From NCBI RefSeq assembly GCF_009193295.2, contig NZ_CP059973.1, positions 3,782,001 through 3,846,000 of the forward strand: a DNA stretch of 64,000 bases, written 5' to 3'. Of the stretch, positions 6,408 to 15,688 are shown piece by piece; the stretch's first letter is position 1; every line of letters starts with the position of its first letter. This stretch comes from Bacteroides luhongzhouii. GTDB lineage: Bacteria; Bacteroidota; Bacteroidia; Bacteroidales; Bacteroidaceae. The notes under the pieces were generated by a model. It was not told where the DNA came from. It did no database searches and saw only the letters and a program-made list of their open reading frames with translations. The translations under genes and the position numbers were made by a program.

Positions 6408-7950
6408 GAGCGATGATGCGGAGTTCGTTCCGGTAATTCTCTATGATATGTGCAGTCTCTCCTAAAATTCGCTTGATCTTGCTTTTTTGTGATGAACTTA
6501 AGAAGAGATGCTCTTTTGTATATGTTGTTTCCCGTTCGGAGATTGTTTTATATTCCACTTCCATTTGATGGAGCAAGTCGATCACTTCCTGCAATGTAAA
6601 TTCGAACGGAGTGCTGCCATCCTGTTGTACGGGCAAAGGGTCGCAATTGTCATAACACAGTAACGGATATTCCTGATTGTTGACGAAAACAGACCGTCTT
6701 CCTTTTCGGAGGGAATAGATATTCTTTTGCGCGATATTTCTGTTTTTTACAAAATCGTAGGCTTTCAGGATCTTGTTGACCGGACGGAATTTATCCTGCT
6801 GGATATAAAACAAGCGGTTGCTGTCTTTCTTCAAAGACTGGTAATCGGAAGCAAATATGAGTAGATTTCCGGCAATGTGATAACCTTCTATGCGATGATA
6901 GAAGGTGTCTACTACCTGGATTCCCGGATCGCTAAGTTCACGCAGGCTGTGTTCGGACTTCATGTTTTCTTTCAGTGTGTCCAATTTTTGTTCCAGCCGT
7001 TTCTCTCCTAACAGATAGGTGTTGATGCCTCGTGCTATCGACTGTTCTACAATTTCTTCGATAATGGGGAGCTGCGAAATTTCATCCCACAGGCAGGCGC
7101 TCATCAACAGGCAGTCGGAGAAATGAATTCCCGGAGATTCATTCAGATAGGCTGATGTGCGGAGCAGACCTACTATTTTCTTCCAGCGGCGGTCGGATAC
7201 ATAGATGGGAGGGGTGTTCTCATCCCGTCCTGTGTTGTATTGTTCAATTTCTCGTTTGATATTGTGAATCAGCTCGAAGATAGTATAGTGGATGCCTACT
7301 TTTTCGCTTTCAGTTTGTATCTGATTGTATAATTCATCGTTCACCTGGAGTTTTTCCGGGATTTCAGGCTCTATTTCCCGCGTAGAAGAAATCATCTGAT
7401 CGAACGCATATTCCTGTTCGATACATCCGACAAACTGGCGGATCAGGAAACGGTCGTATAAGGCTTCCAGCCCTTCACCTTTTGCCGGCAGTTCATTGGA
7501 AGCGGCAATCAACGCTTTCAGGGGGACACGCACCGTAAATTGTCCGTTGCGGTATATCTTTTCATTGATTACCGTTAAAAGGGAATTTTGGATAGCAGGA
7601 CCGGCCTTCCATATTTCATCCAGAAAGACGATCGATGCTGTCGGCAGGTATCCTTTTGTAATGCGTTCGTACGTATCTTCATCTTTCAGCTTTGAGATGG
7701 AGACGGGACCGAATATTTCATCCGGTGTACTGAAGCGGGACATCAGATACTCAAAAGCATTTGCGTCCTTAAATGCCAGTTTGAGCCTGCGTGCTACCAA
7801 ACTCTTGGCTACTCCCGGAGGGCCCAGCAGAAAGATACTTTCCCCTGCCATGGCAGACAGTAGAGACAGTGCGATGGTATGCTCTTTTTCGAATACTCCC
7901 TCGTTGAGGGACTTCAACAATTGGGTGATATGTGACTTGATAGACTTCAT
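6376..7950 (-). CDS. MoxR-family AAA+ ATPase, RavA-like
   Basis: 524 residues from the ATG at 7950 (MKSIKSHITQLLKSLNEGVF). A start 48 codons upstream is unlikely because the -7 box TATCTTTG lies inside that stretch. Walker A is GPPGVAKS (residues 43-50), Walker B is IVFLDEIWKA, and the sensor region has LIAASNELP. The length is close to RavA (498 aa in E. coli). MoxR ATPases act as chaperones that remodel or load cofactors into partner proteins together with a VWA protein, which follows here with a 32-bp overlap. The C-terminal third is the less conserved extension found in RavA-type proteins. The substrate cannot be told from the sequence. Confidence 0.85.
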   Translation of the reverse strand: MKSIKSHITQLLKSLNEGVFEKEHTIALSLLSAMAGESIFLLGPPGVAKSLVARRLKLAFKDANAFEYLMSRFSTPDEIFGPVSISKLKDEDTYERITKGYLPTASIVFLDEIWKAGPAIQNSLLTVINEKIYRNGQFTVRVPLKALIAASNELPAKGEGLEALYDRFLIRQFVGCIEQEYAFDQMISSTREIEPEIPEKLQVNDELYNQIQTESEKVGIHYTIFELIHNIKREIEQYNTGRDENTPPIYVSDRRWKKIVGLLRTSAYLNESPGIHFSDCLLMSACLWDEISQLPIIEEIVEQSIARGINTYLLGEKRLEQKLDTLKENMKSEHSLRELSDPGIQVVDTFYHRIEGYHIAGNLLIFASDYQSLKKDSNRLFYIQQDKFRPVNKILKAYDFVKNRNIAQKNIYSLRKGRRSVFVNNQEYPLLCYDNCDPLPVQQDGSTPFEFTLQEVIDLLHQMEVEYKTISERETTYTKEHLFLSSSQKSKIKRILGETAHIIENYRNELRIIAHAHEQENREY

Positions 7951-7984
7951 GCGACGGATAATTTCATGTGTTGTTAGTGGGAGG

Positions 7985-7992
7985 CAAAGATA
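7985..7992 (-). promoter_or_regulatory. -7 box of the ATPase/VWA operon
   Basis: TATCTTTG on the minus strand, about 35 bp before the ATG at 7950. No TTTG is found at the usual -33 distance. Its place decides the start codon of the ATPase gene. Confidence 0.5.
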
Positions 7993-8076
7993 CAAGAATT
8001 CTTTGAAATAGACCTCACCGGAGGGATTTACCCATAGATTTAGGCAATTTCCTCCCGACAAGTAGGAGTTTTCAGT

Positions 8077-8106
8077 TTCATGAGGAAAATTCATTCTCTA
8101 CTTTTG
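8077..8106 (+). promoter_or_regulatory. Promoter of the small lipoprotein gene
   Basis: TTTC, 19 bp, TACTTTTG (8099-8106): one base off the -33 consensus and a full -7 match. The leader is about 50 nt. Confidence 0.55.
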
Positions 8107-8164
8107 TCCTATCGAAAGATAAATGATATATAATAGTTTAGTGAACCATTAAAAATAAAGGAAT

Positions 8165-8608
8165 ATGAAAACGAACACATTTAGATACTTCGGTTTGGCA
8201 TTGATGGCTATATTGATGGTAAGTTTTACCTCTTGCGAAGTGGAAATAGACAGTTTCTATGATGATGATAATAATGGTGCAGGATACTATAACCGTTCGG
8301 CTGATTTATGTAGCCGTACTTGGGTTAGTTTCTACCGGGACATGGACGGTAACTATTGCCGCCAGGAACTGGACTTCTTTTTAGACCGTACCGGAATTGA
8401 CTATATACGGGTGGAATATCCTAATGGAGCAGTCGATCAATATGAATATAATTTCCGTTGGAGTTGGGAAAATTATGCGCAGACTTCCATTCGTATGTCA
8501 TACGGACCGAATGATGTTTCATACCTGGATGATGTATATATCGGTGGAAACAGATTGAGTGGTTATCTGGATGGACGAAATAACTTTGTAGAGTTTCAAG
8601 GGAAATAA
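8165..8608 (+). CDS. Small secreted lipoprotein of unknown function
   Basis: 147 residues with a lipoprotein signal peptide (lipobox VSFTSC, Cys25) followed directly by an acidic stretch (EVEIDSFYDDDNN). Acidic residues just after the lipidated Cys resemble the Bacteroides export signal that sends lipoproteins to the cell surface. The mature part is aromatic and strand-rich (WVSFYRDMDGNYCRQELDFF, YEYNFRWSWENYAQTSIRM) and looks like one lipocalin-like small beta domain. It is a single gene with its own promoter. I do not recognise a named family. Confidence 0.7.
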   Translation: MKTNTFRYFGLALMAILMVSFTSCEVEIDSFYDDDNNGAGYYNRSADLCSRTWVSFYRDMDGNYCRQELDFFLDRTGIDYIRVEYPNGAVDQYEYNFRWSWENYAQTSIRMSYGPNDVSYLDDVYIGGNRLSGYLDGRNNFVEFQGK

Positions 8609-8817
8609 TGAAAGGTGAAACTGAAAGAAATAGGTAAAAAGCATCGTTGGAAGGATAACAAGATGCGGGTAAAAAGAGAAAGGATAAGATTGTTAGGATA
8701 GAAATATAGCAGGTATTAGGAACAAAATAACAGGTAACAGTGTAAAAGGGTAATCAATAAGATTTCAGGATATATGAATCAGGGTATAATTAGGGCGCGA
8801 AATGAAAGCTTAAAAGT
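8609..8817. other. Purine-rich non-coding gap
   Basis: About 210 bp, strongly A/G-rich on the plus strand, with no credible frame, hairpin or promoter until the transporter promoter at 8818. Confidence 0.5.
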
Positions 8818-8848
8818 TTTGAACCGGACTAAATAGTTTTTATCTTTG
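8818..8848 (+). promoter_or_regulatory. Promoter of the AspT-type transporter gene
   Basis: TTTG (8818-8821), 19 bp, TATCTTTG (8841-8848). Perfect consensus; the leader is only about 16 nt. Confidence 0.8.
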
Positions 8849-8870
8849 CGCCCTATTAGTTTTTATATAC

Positions 8871-10535
8871 ATGGAGTGGTTATATAGTCTATTTATCGAA
8901 CATTCTGCCTTACAGGCTGTTGTGGTACTTTCACTGATTTCTGCCATCGGTTTGGGCTTGGGAAGAGTGCATTTCTGGGGAGTTTCCCTGGGAGTCACTT
9001 TTGTTTTTTTTGCGGGTATCCTGGCCGGCCATCTCGGGCTTTCGGTCGATCCGCAGATGTTAAACTACGCAGAAAGTTTCGGACTGGTCATTTTCGTTTA
9101 TTCTCTCGGGCTACAAGTCGGCCCCGGTTTTTTTAGTTCTTTCCGTAAAGGAGGGGTAACGCTGAATATGTTGGCGCTGGGAGTGGTTCTGTTGGGAACA
9201 TTGTTGACGGTGGTGGCTAGTTATGCAACGGGTATCTCTCTTCCTGATATGGTCGGCATCCTTTGTGGGGCAACGACGAACACTCCGGCGTTGGGAGCTG
9301 CGCAACAGACTCTGAAACAGATGGGAATGGACAGTAGTACGCCTGCCTTAGGATGTGCGGTAGCCTATCCGATGGGAGTAGTCGGCGTAATCCTTGCCAT
9401 TTTATTAATCCGTAAAGTATTGGTTCGCAAAGAAGACTTGGAGATAAAAGAGAAAGACGATGCGAACAAAACTTATATTGCAGCGTTTCAAGTACATAAT
9501 CCTGCTATTTTCAATAAAAGCATCAAGGATATAGCTCGCATGAGTTACCCGAAGTTTGTCATATCCCGTTTATGGCGTGACGGACATGTCAGTATTCCGA
9601 CTTCGGACAAGATTCTGAAAGAAGGCGACCGTTTGCTGGTGATAACTGCGGAAAAAGACGCTTTGGCCTTGACAGTACTTTTTGGTGAACAGGAGAATAC
9701 GGATTGGAATAAAGAGGACATTGACTGGAATGCGATTGACAGCGAATTGATCTCGCAGCGTATCGTTGTCACCCGTCCCGAACTGAATGGTAAGAAACTC
9801 GGTGCACTCCGGTTGAGAAACCATTATGGTATTAACATCAGCCGTGTTTACCGGTCGGGGGTGCAACTGCTTGCTACTCCGGGGTTGATACTTCAGTTGG
9901 GTGACCGGCTGACAGTGGTGGGAGAGGCTGCGGCTATCCAGAATGTGGAGAAAGTATTGGGAAATGCCGTGAAAAGCCTGAAAGAACCCAATTTGGTTGT
10001 TGTGTTTATCGGTATCGTGCTTGGTTTGGCACTGGGGGCTATTCCTTTCTCTTTTCCGGGTGTCAGTACCCCTGTGAAGTTGGGATTAGCGGGCGGACCG
10101 ATCATTGTCGGTATCCTTTTGGGGACTTTTGGACCACGGATACACATGATTACCTATACCACCCGCAGCGCGAACCTGATGTTGCGTGCTTTGGGACTTT
10201 CCATGTACCTTGCTTGTCTGGGACTGGATGCCGGAGCTCACTTTTTCGACACCGTATTCCGTCCGGAAGGCTTATTATGGATTGGTTTGGGAGCCGGATT
10301 GACTATCATTCCAACAGTGTTGGTCGGATTCGTGGCCTTCAAGATGATGAAGATTGATTTCGGTTCTGTATCTGGTATGTTGTGCGGAAGTATGGCAAAT
10401 CCGATGGCATTGAATTATGTAAACGATACAATCCCCGGTGACAATCCTTCCGTAGCTTATGCGACTGTTTATCCGCTGTGTATGTTCATACGGGTAATTA
10501 TCGCTCAGGTATTGTTGATGTTCTTGTTGAATTGA
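8871..10535 (+). CDS. AspT/YidE-YbjL-type putative transporter
   Basis: 554 residues. Two hydrophobic halves (about 1-185 and 370-554, five to six membrane segments each) flank two soluble TrkA-C-like domains (about 205-290 and 290-370; the second contains LRLRNHYGINISRVYRSGV). Each half carries the family's repeated signature: GILCGATTNTPALGAA near residue 130 and GMLCGSMANPMALNY near 503. This is the aspartate:alanine exchanger family and its YidE/YbjL relatives. The substrate is unknown; most such proteins are only annotated as putative transporters. It is a single gene upstream of fructose-bisphosphatase, 51 bp apart, so the two may be co-transcribed. Confidence 0.85.
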   Translation: MEWLYSLFIEHSALQAVVVLSLISAIGLGLGRVHFWGVSLGVTFVFFAGILAGHLGLSVDPQMLNYAESFGLVIFVYSLGLQVGPGFFSSFRKGGVTLNMLALGVVLLGTLLTVVASYATGISLPDMVGILCGATTNTPALGAAQQTLKQMGMDSSTPALGCAVAYPMGVVGVILAILLIRKVLVRKEDLEIKEKDDANKTYIAAFQVHNPAIFNKSIKDIARMSYPKFVISRLWRDGHVSIPTSDKILKEGDRLLVITAEKDALALTVLFGEQENTDWNKEDIDWNAIDSELISQRIVVTRPELNGKKLGALRLRNHYGINISRVYRSGVQLLATPGLILQLGDRLTVVGEAAAIQNVEKVLGNAVKSLKEPNLVVVFIGIVLGLALGAIPFSFPGVSTPVKLGLAGGPIIVGILLGTFGPRIHMITYTTRSANLMLRALGLSMYLACLGLDAGAHFFDTVFRPEGLLWIGLGAGLTIIPTVLVGFVAFKMMKIDFGSVSGMLCGSMANPMALNYVNDTIPGDNPSVAYATVYPLCMFIRVIIAQVLLMFLLN

Positions 10536-10586
10536 GAATAGTATATTGCTGAATCGTAATTAGTAATTTGTAAAATAGTAAATAAA

Positions 10587-12581
10587 ATGACTGCTCAAAG
10601 TAACATAACTCCTGAAAGCATTGTGGGTGATCTTCGTTATCTGCAACTGCTTTCCCGAAGTTTTCCTACGATTGCCGATGCTAGTACGGAAATAATCAAT
10701 CTGGAGGCTATCTTAAATCTACCTAAAGGGACAGAGCATTTCCTGACTGACATTCATGGAGAATACGAAGCTTTTCAGCACGTACTGAAAAACGCTTCAG
10801 GTGCGGTAAAACGTAAAGTAAATGAAATATTCGGCAACACTCTCCGCGAGGCTGAAAAGAAAGAAATCTGCACGTTGATTTACTATCCCGAAGAAAAACT
10901 TCAATTAGTGAAAGCCCGTGAAAAGGATCTGGATGATTGGTATCTGATTACTCTGAACCAACTGGTGAAGGTCTGTCAGAATGTATCTTCCAAATATACC
11001 CGTTCGAAAGTTCGTAAATCGCTGCCTGCCGAGTTCTCTTATATTATTCAGGAATTATTGCACGAATCGTCTATCGAGCCGAACAAGCATGCTTATATCA
11101 ATGTGATTGTCAGCACGATTATCACTACAAAGCGTGCCGATGATTTCATTATCGCTATGTGCAATCTGATTCAGCGTCTGACTATTGATTCTCTTCATAT
11201 CGTAGGCGATATTTACGACCGTGGTCCTGGCGCGCACATCATCATGGATACGTTATGCAATTACCATAACTTCGATATCCAATGGGGAAATCATGATATT
11301 CTCTGGATGGGTGCAGCTTCCGGTAACGATAGTTGCATTGCCAACGTGATACGTATGTCCATGCGCTACGGCAACCTGGGCACGCTTGAAGACGGATATG
11401 GAATCAATCTGCTTCCATTGGCTACTTTTGCAATGGATACGTATGCCGATGATCCTTGCACCATCTTCATGCCGAAGATGAACTTTGCCGACGCTCATTA
11501 TAATGAGAAGACTTTGCGCTTGATAACTCAAATGCATAAAGCTATTACCATTATCCAGTTTAAGCTGGAAGCCGAAATCATCGACCGCCGTCCGGAGTTT
11601 GGGATGACCAACCGCAAATTGCTGGAGAAGATTGATTTTGAACGTGGCGTCTTTGTATACGAAGGAAAAGAATATGCTTTGCGTGATACCAACTTCCCGA
11701 CCGTAGATCCTGCCGATCCTTACCGGTTGACGGAAGAAGAACGCGAATTGGTAGAAAAGATTCATTATTCATTCATGAATAGTGAAAAGCTGAAGAAACA
11801 CATGCGTTGCCTGTTTACCTATGGCGGAATGTATCTGGTTGCAAATTCTAATCTTCTTTATCATGCTTCTGTCCCTCTGAATGAGGATGGCAGCTTTAAG
11901 CATGTCAAAATACGTGGTAAGGAATATTGGGGGCGTAAATTGCTGGATAAAGCCGATCAACTGATTCGTACTGCGTATTTCGATGAAGAAGGGGAGGAGG
12001 ATAAGGAATTTGCTATGGATTACATTTGGTATATGTGGTGTGGTCCGGAAGCTCCTCTGTTTGATAAGGATAAGATGGCGACTTTTGAGCGTTACTTTGT
12101 AGAAGATAAAGAATTGCATAAAGAGAAGAAAGGTTATTATTATACGTTGCGCAACCGGGAAGATGTCTGCGATCAGATTTTGGCGGAGTTTGGAGCTTCC
12201 GGTCCTCACTCGCATATTATCAACGGTCATGTGCCTGTGAAAACGATTCAGGGAGAACAGCCTATGAAAGCCAATGGCAAGCTTTTCGTTATTGATGGCG
12301 GATTCTCAAAAGCTTATCAGCCGGAAACGGGAATTGCGGGATATACGCTTGTTTATCACTCTCACGGTATGCAGCTTGTACAGCACGAACCTTTCCAGTC
12401 TCGCCAGAAAGCCATCGAAGAGGGACTTGATATCAAATCTACTAACTTTGTCCTGGAATTCAATTCGCAACGGATGATGGTGAAAGATACCGATAAAGGA
12501 AAAGAATTGGTAACTCAAATACAGGATTTGAAGAAATTGCTCGTTGCTTATCGTACCGGTCTGATTAAAGAAAAGGTATAA
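10587..12581 (+). CDS. fbp: Fructose-1,6-bisphosphatase, class III
   Basis: 664 residues, the usual length for class III enzymes. It removes the 1-phosphate of fructose 1,6-bisphosphate in gluconeogenesis, in the cytoplasm. It shows the metallophosphatase metal-binding pattern: FLTDIHGEYEAF near residue 52, IVGDIYDRGPGAH near 207 and WGNHDILWMG near 233, with a later GPHSHIINGHVPV. Class III is not related to the E. coli Fbp or GlpX types and is typical of Bacteroides and Firmicutes. It follows the AspT-type transporter by 51 bp. A 48-bp palindromic element begins 11 bp after the stop. Confidence 0.95.
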   Translation: MTAQSNITPESIVGDLRYLQLLSRSFPTIADASTEIINLEAILNLPKGTEHFLTDIHGEYEAFQHVLKNASGAVKRKVNEIFGNTLREAEKKEICTLIYYPEEKLQLVKAREKDLDDWYLITLNQLVKVCQNVSSKYTRSKVRKSLPAEFSYIIQELLHESSIEPNKHAYINVIVSTIITTKRADDFIIAMCNLIQRLTIDSLHIVGDIYDRGPGAHIIMDTLCNYHNFDIQWGNHDILWMGAASGNDSCIANVIRMSMRYGNLGTLEDGYGINLLPLATFAMDTYADDPCTIFMPKMNFADAHYNEKTLRLITQMHKAITIIQFKLEAEIIDRRPEFGMTNRKLLEKIDFERGVFVYEGKEYALRDTNFPTVDPADPYRLTEEERELVEKIHYSFMNSEKLKKHMRCLFTYGGMYLVANSNLLYHASVPLNEDGSFKHVKIRGKEYWGRKLLDKADQLIRTAYFDEEGEEDKEFAMDYIWYMWCGPEAPLFDKDKMATFERYFVEDKELHKEKKGYYYTLRNREDVCDQILAEFGASGPHSHIINGHVPVKTIQGEQPMKANGKLFVIDGGFSKAYQPETGIAGYTLVYHSHGMQLVQHEPFQSRQKAIEEGLDIKSTNFVLEFNSQRMMVKDTDKGKELVTQIQDLKKLLVAYRTGLIKEKV

Positions 12582-12591
12582 TAGATAAAAG

Positions 12592-12639
12592 TGAACTGCC
12601 CCCCAAAAGTTAGATACAAAACTTTAGGGGTGCAGTTCA
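12592..12639. repeat. Near-perfect palindromic element, terminator-like, with IS-end-like arms
   Basis: Arms of about 20 bp (12592-12611 and 12618-12639) begin and end TGAACTGC/GCAGTTCA and match at all but about two positions around a 6-bp loop. It follows fbp directly and could end transcription. The arm sequence resembles ends of IS3-group elements as I remember them, so it may be a residual or miniature element. No transposase is present. Confidence 0.6.
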
Positions 12640-12695
12640 ACTATAGTAAGGGGGGATTTTCTTTTTGGGGACCATTCGGGTGGTTAATTGCAAGT

Positions 12696-13844
12696 TTAGA
12701 AAAGAACAATACCGGCTTCGATAATAGCCCCCTTATCATAATTGCTCGATTTATTATAGAATCTGGTTAACCCATATCCACCTGTTGCAAAGATGCCGAA
12801 CTTCTTGGTAAATTGATATTCCAGATTGGCACGTGCCTGCAATGCGTACAAGCGTTTCGGGATGACCTCATCTTTGTTATCAAAAGCCTCGATGTGCTGG
12901 AATCCGAGATCCCCGCTGATGGATAAACCCTTGTAAAGAGGGAAAGACAGACCGGCACGATAGGATGCGCTGGCCGAAAACTTATCATTCAACCCCTGAT
13001 ATATGGAACCCACTCCCAATATTGTATAAAACAACTGGTTCTTGAAACGTACCCCGATATTGGCAGGCGTTGTGTTTCCACCGTATACCATCATTTGCAC
13101 TTTTGTGTCAGGATTTGCATTCACCAGACCAAGTTGGAAACCTTTCATATCTTCTTTGTAGTAATTGACAAGACCAATTTGAAGTCCTCGCGCTTTCGTT
13201 GCGTAGTTGCATAATGCTACTTGTATTCCATTCAGCTTTGATGCGGTTATATTGGCAATTCCTGCCATCTGCAGGCCGTTCATGTGTTCGCCTACTACAT
13301 TTAAAAGTCCCGAAGCCATCAGACCACTAAAGCTCTGTCCGGTGATATTGGCGGCTCCGGAAAAGTGTAAGCCCGAAGCCATGTTGCCTGTCACATTCAT
13401 GAAACCACTGATCATTAACCCCGAGTTGTTGTCTCCTCCGATGCTCGTTAGTCCGGATATGACTACTCCCTGTGCTCTGTCGCCGGTGATATTTACCAAT
13501 CCGGCAGCAGAAAGCCCTACGGTGTTATCGCCGCTGATATTACTGATACCGGCCAGCTGAACGCCCCGCATAGTACCCCCTGCCAAGTTGGCTAATCCGG
13601 TGATTTGTACTCCGTTCATGTCGCCATGAACCACGCTTCCTAATGCATTGATACCCACACCGTTTAGGCGGTTCATGGTAGACAGGAGACCAATGTTTAC
13701 ATAGGTCGTCTGTGTACTGTCATGCGGTTGCGTACATATATCTTTCCAGATGGATATATTGATACCTGCACTCTTGTTTTGTGCCGGTAAAGAAACGGCA
13801 GCCATTAGTATAGCTGCCGTAAGTATTGTTTTCTTTATCTTCAT
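12696..13844 (-). CDS. Outer-membrane protein with nine exact 16-residue repeats
   Basis: 382 residues with a cleavable signal peptide (MKIKKTILTAAILMAAVSLPAQ). Residues 62-205 are nine tandem units of exactly 16 residues with consensus G[LV]xxxG[LI]xN[IV]xGxxxx (for example GVQLAGISNISGDNTV and GLSAAGLVNITGDRAQ). Two shorter, decayed units follow (14 and 15 residues). Fixed Gly and Asn with alternating hydrophobics suggests a beta-solenoid. The last 130 residues are amphipathic strands (FGIFATGGYGLTRFY, ending GAIIEAGIVLF) with a terminal Phe, as in outer-membrane barrels. It recalls surface repeat proteins of the LA_2272 type, from memory. Single gene; function unknown. Confidence 0.75.
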   Translation of the reverse strand: MKIKKTILTAAILMAAVSLPAQNKSAGINISIWKDICTQPHDSTQTTYVNIGLLSTMNRLNGVGINALGSVVHGDMNGVQITGLANLAGGTMRGVQLAGISNISGDNTVGLSAAGLVNITGDRAQGVVISGLTSIGGDNNSGLMISGFMNVTGNMASGLHFSGAANITGQSFSGLMASGLLNVVGEHMNGLQMAGIANITASKLNGIQVALCNYATKARGLQIGLVNYYKEDMKGFQLGLVNANPDTKVQMMVYGGNTTPANIGVRFKNQLFYTILGVGSIYQGLNDKFSASASYRAGLSFPLYKGLSISGDLGFQHIEAFDNKDEVIPKRLYALQARANLEYQFTKKFGIFATGGYGLTRFYNKSSNYDKGAIIEAGIVLF

Positions 13845-13896
13845 TCCTTTCTCTTTTTCGGTTTAAGTTATCTCTCTCTATGTAGCTAACCATCTA

Positions 13897-15555
13897 TCAG
13901 CCTTTTGCTTCCTGATACAAGTAACGTTTGATGCTCTTCTTCGGTGTCTTTTCAAATTCTTCCGGATAGATTTTCATCTTGGATATCTGGCTGTATGCCG
14001 GTAGCATAGCATTCAGTGCCACGCGGTTTTCTTCCATTACTTGTTCGATGTCTTCGGTCTTCAGGCCGTGAGCGAACGCATCGTCAAAGTCGGGATAAAC
14101 AAGTCCGACAAGTTTCTCGTTTTGCTGAACGATAATGCTTTCAGCCACATATGGCAGGTTGTTCAACTTATCTTCAATTTCTTCCGGATAAATATTCTGT
14201 CCGCTGGAGCTTAATAACAGGTTCTTGCTGCGTCCTTTGATTGTAACATTCCCTTCTTCATCCATCAAAGCCAAGTCGCCGGTATGCAACCATCCATCCT
14301 TGTCGATGACTTCTTGAGTGGCTTCTTCGTTTTTGTAATAGCCCAACATCACATTCGGACCCTTACATACGATTTCGCCAACGATATTTTCGGGATCAGA
14401 TGACAATACTCGTACATCCATGCGTGGTACAGCCTTTCCGCAAGAACCCGGTTTGAATTTTCTCCAATCTTCGTAACAGATAATCGGACCACATTCCGTC
14501 ATTCCATATCCGACCGTATAAGGGAAATCAATCATTTTCAAGAACTGTTCCACTTCCTGATTGAACGCTGCACCTCCTACGATGACTGCCTTGAAGTTTC
14601 CGCCGAATGCCTTAATCATCTCTTCGCGCACTGTTGCCTTTATCTTATCATTGATAATAGGCACTTTCAGCAATATCTTCATCGCTGGAGTTTCCAACTT
14701 CGGAAGTACGCTTTTCTTGATAATTTTTTCGATGATAAGTGGTACGGCAACGATTAGACTGGGTTTCACTTCTTCAAAAGCCTGGAAGATAATCTTAGGG
14801 CTTGGCATACGGGTGAGGAAGTAGATGTGACAACCTACGGAGAACTCATAAAGGAATTCAAAAGCCAATCCGTACATGTGTGCCATAGGAAGCATGGAAA
14901 CGATTTTATCTCCGGCTTCCAGTTCCAATACTTCAAAAGCAAATTTGGTATTCGACCACAGACTGCGGTAGGGGAGCATTACTCCTTTGGAATAACTCGT
15001 TGTTCCTGAGGTATAATTGATAACTGCCAGTTCTTCCGGTTCGTCTTTATGATAAGCGACATGCTCTTTACGGAAATTCTTCGGATATTTTTTGCCGAAC
15101 ATTTCGTTCAGATGTTCGCGTGCATACGTGAGTCGTTCGCTGCGTGACACTAGCAGGGTGAAGTCGTTCATCATCAGGATACCTTCCAGTAGCGGCATTG
15201 CCGCTTCGTTCAGGTTTTCCCATACCATATCTCCAACAAGCAGTAACTTGGCTTCGGAGTGGTTGACGATATTATGCACATTATCTGCTTTAAATTCATG
15301 AAGAATAGGTACAATAACGGCTCCATACGTCAGTGTGGCAAGGAAAGTAACTCCCCAGTGAGAGCTGTTTCTTCCACAAACGGCAATCTTGTCTCCTTTG
15401 CGGATTCCGCTTTCTTCAAAGATGATATGGAGTTTTTCGATTTTGCGAGCTACGTCTTTATACTGTAAAGTTGCACCTTTATAATCGGTCAGGGCATCCA
15501 GGTCCCAATTATTCTTGATACTATTCTCAATATAGGCTATAAAACTTTGTTCCAT
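13897..15555 (-). CDS. AMP-binding long-chain acyl-CoA (or acyl-ACP) ligase
   Basis: 552 residues. An ANL-superfamily enzyme that activates a carboxylic acid to the acyl-AMP and then the thioester. It shows the phosphate loop YTSGTTSYSKGVM near residue 180, the adenine site region VGYGMTECGP, the hinge GWLHTGDLALMDEEGNVTI and the C-terminal catalytic lysine region TPKKSIKRYLY. Length and the FadD-like order fit a fatty-acid substrate, but chain length and CoA versus ACP cannot be read from the sequence. It is a single gene with a TATATTTG -7 box at 15585-15592. Its start codon is 30 bp from that box. Confidence 0.85.
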   Translation of the reverse strand: MEQSFIAYIENSIKNNWDLDALTDYKGATLQYKDVARKIEKLHIIFEESGIRKGDKIAVCGRNSSHWGVTFLATLTYGAVIVPILHEFKADNVHNIVNHSEAKLLLVGDMVWENLNEAAMPLLEGILMMNDFTLLVSRSERLTYAREHLNEMFGKKYPKNFRKEHVAYHKDEPEELAVINYTSGTTSYSKGVMLPYRSLWSNTKFAFEVLELEAGDKIVSMLPMAHMYGLAFEFLYEFSVGCHIYFLTRMPSPKIIFQAFEEVKPSLIVAVPLIIEKIIKKSVLPKLETPAMKILLKVPIINDKIKATVREEMIKAFGGNFKAVIVGGAAFNQEVEQFLKMIDFPYTVGYGMTECGPIICYEDWRKFKPGSCGKAVPRMDVRVLSSDPENIVGEIVCKGPNVMLGYYKNEEATQEVIDKDGWLHTGDLALMDEEGNVTIKGRSKNLLLSSSGQNIYPEEIEDKLNNLPYVAESIIVQQNEKLVGLVYPDFDDAFAHGLKTEDIEQVMEENRVALNAMLPAYSQISKMKIYPEEFEKTPKKSIKRYLYQEAKG

Positions 15556-15584
15556 TGTTTTTGCACATTTGGTATTAAATTGTG

Positions 15585-15592
15585 CAAATATA
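15585..15592 (-). promoter_or_regulatory. -7 box of the acyl-CoA ligase gene
   Basis: TATATTTG on the minus strand, 30 bp before the ATG. No matching -33 TTTG. Confidence 0.5.
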
Positions 15593-15688
15593 GCAATTAT
15601 ATTAAGAATGAAGAATTAAGAGTGAAGATTTTTTGGAAATGGAGGGAGAGTAGTGGGAGAGAATCTGTGGACGATACGTTATTAGTAC

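Noticed and set aside
12592..12639. Intact insertion sequence
   Set aside because: Only paired ends are present; no transposase or flanking target duplication is seen.
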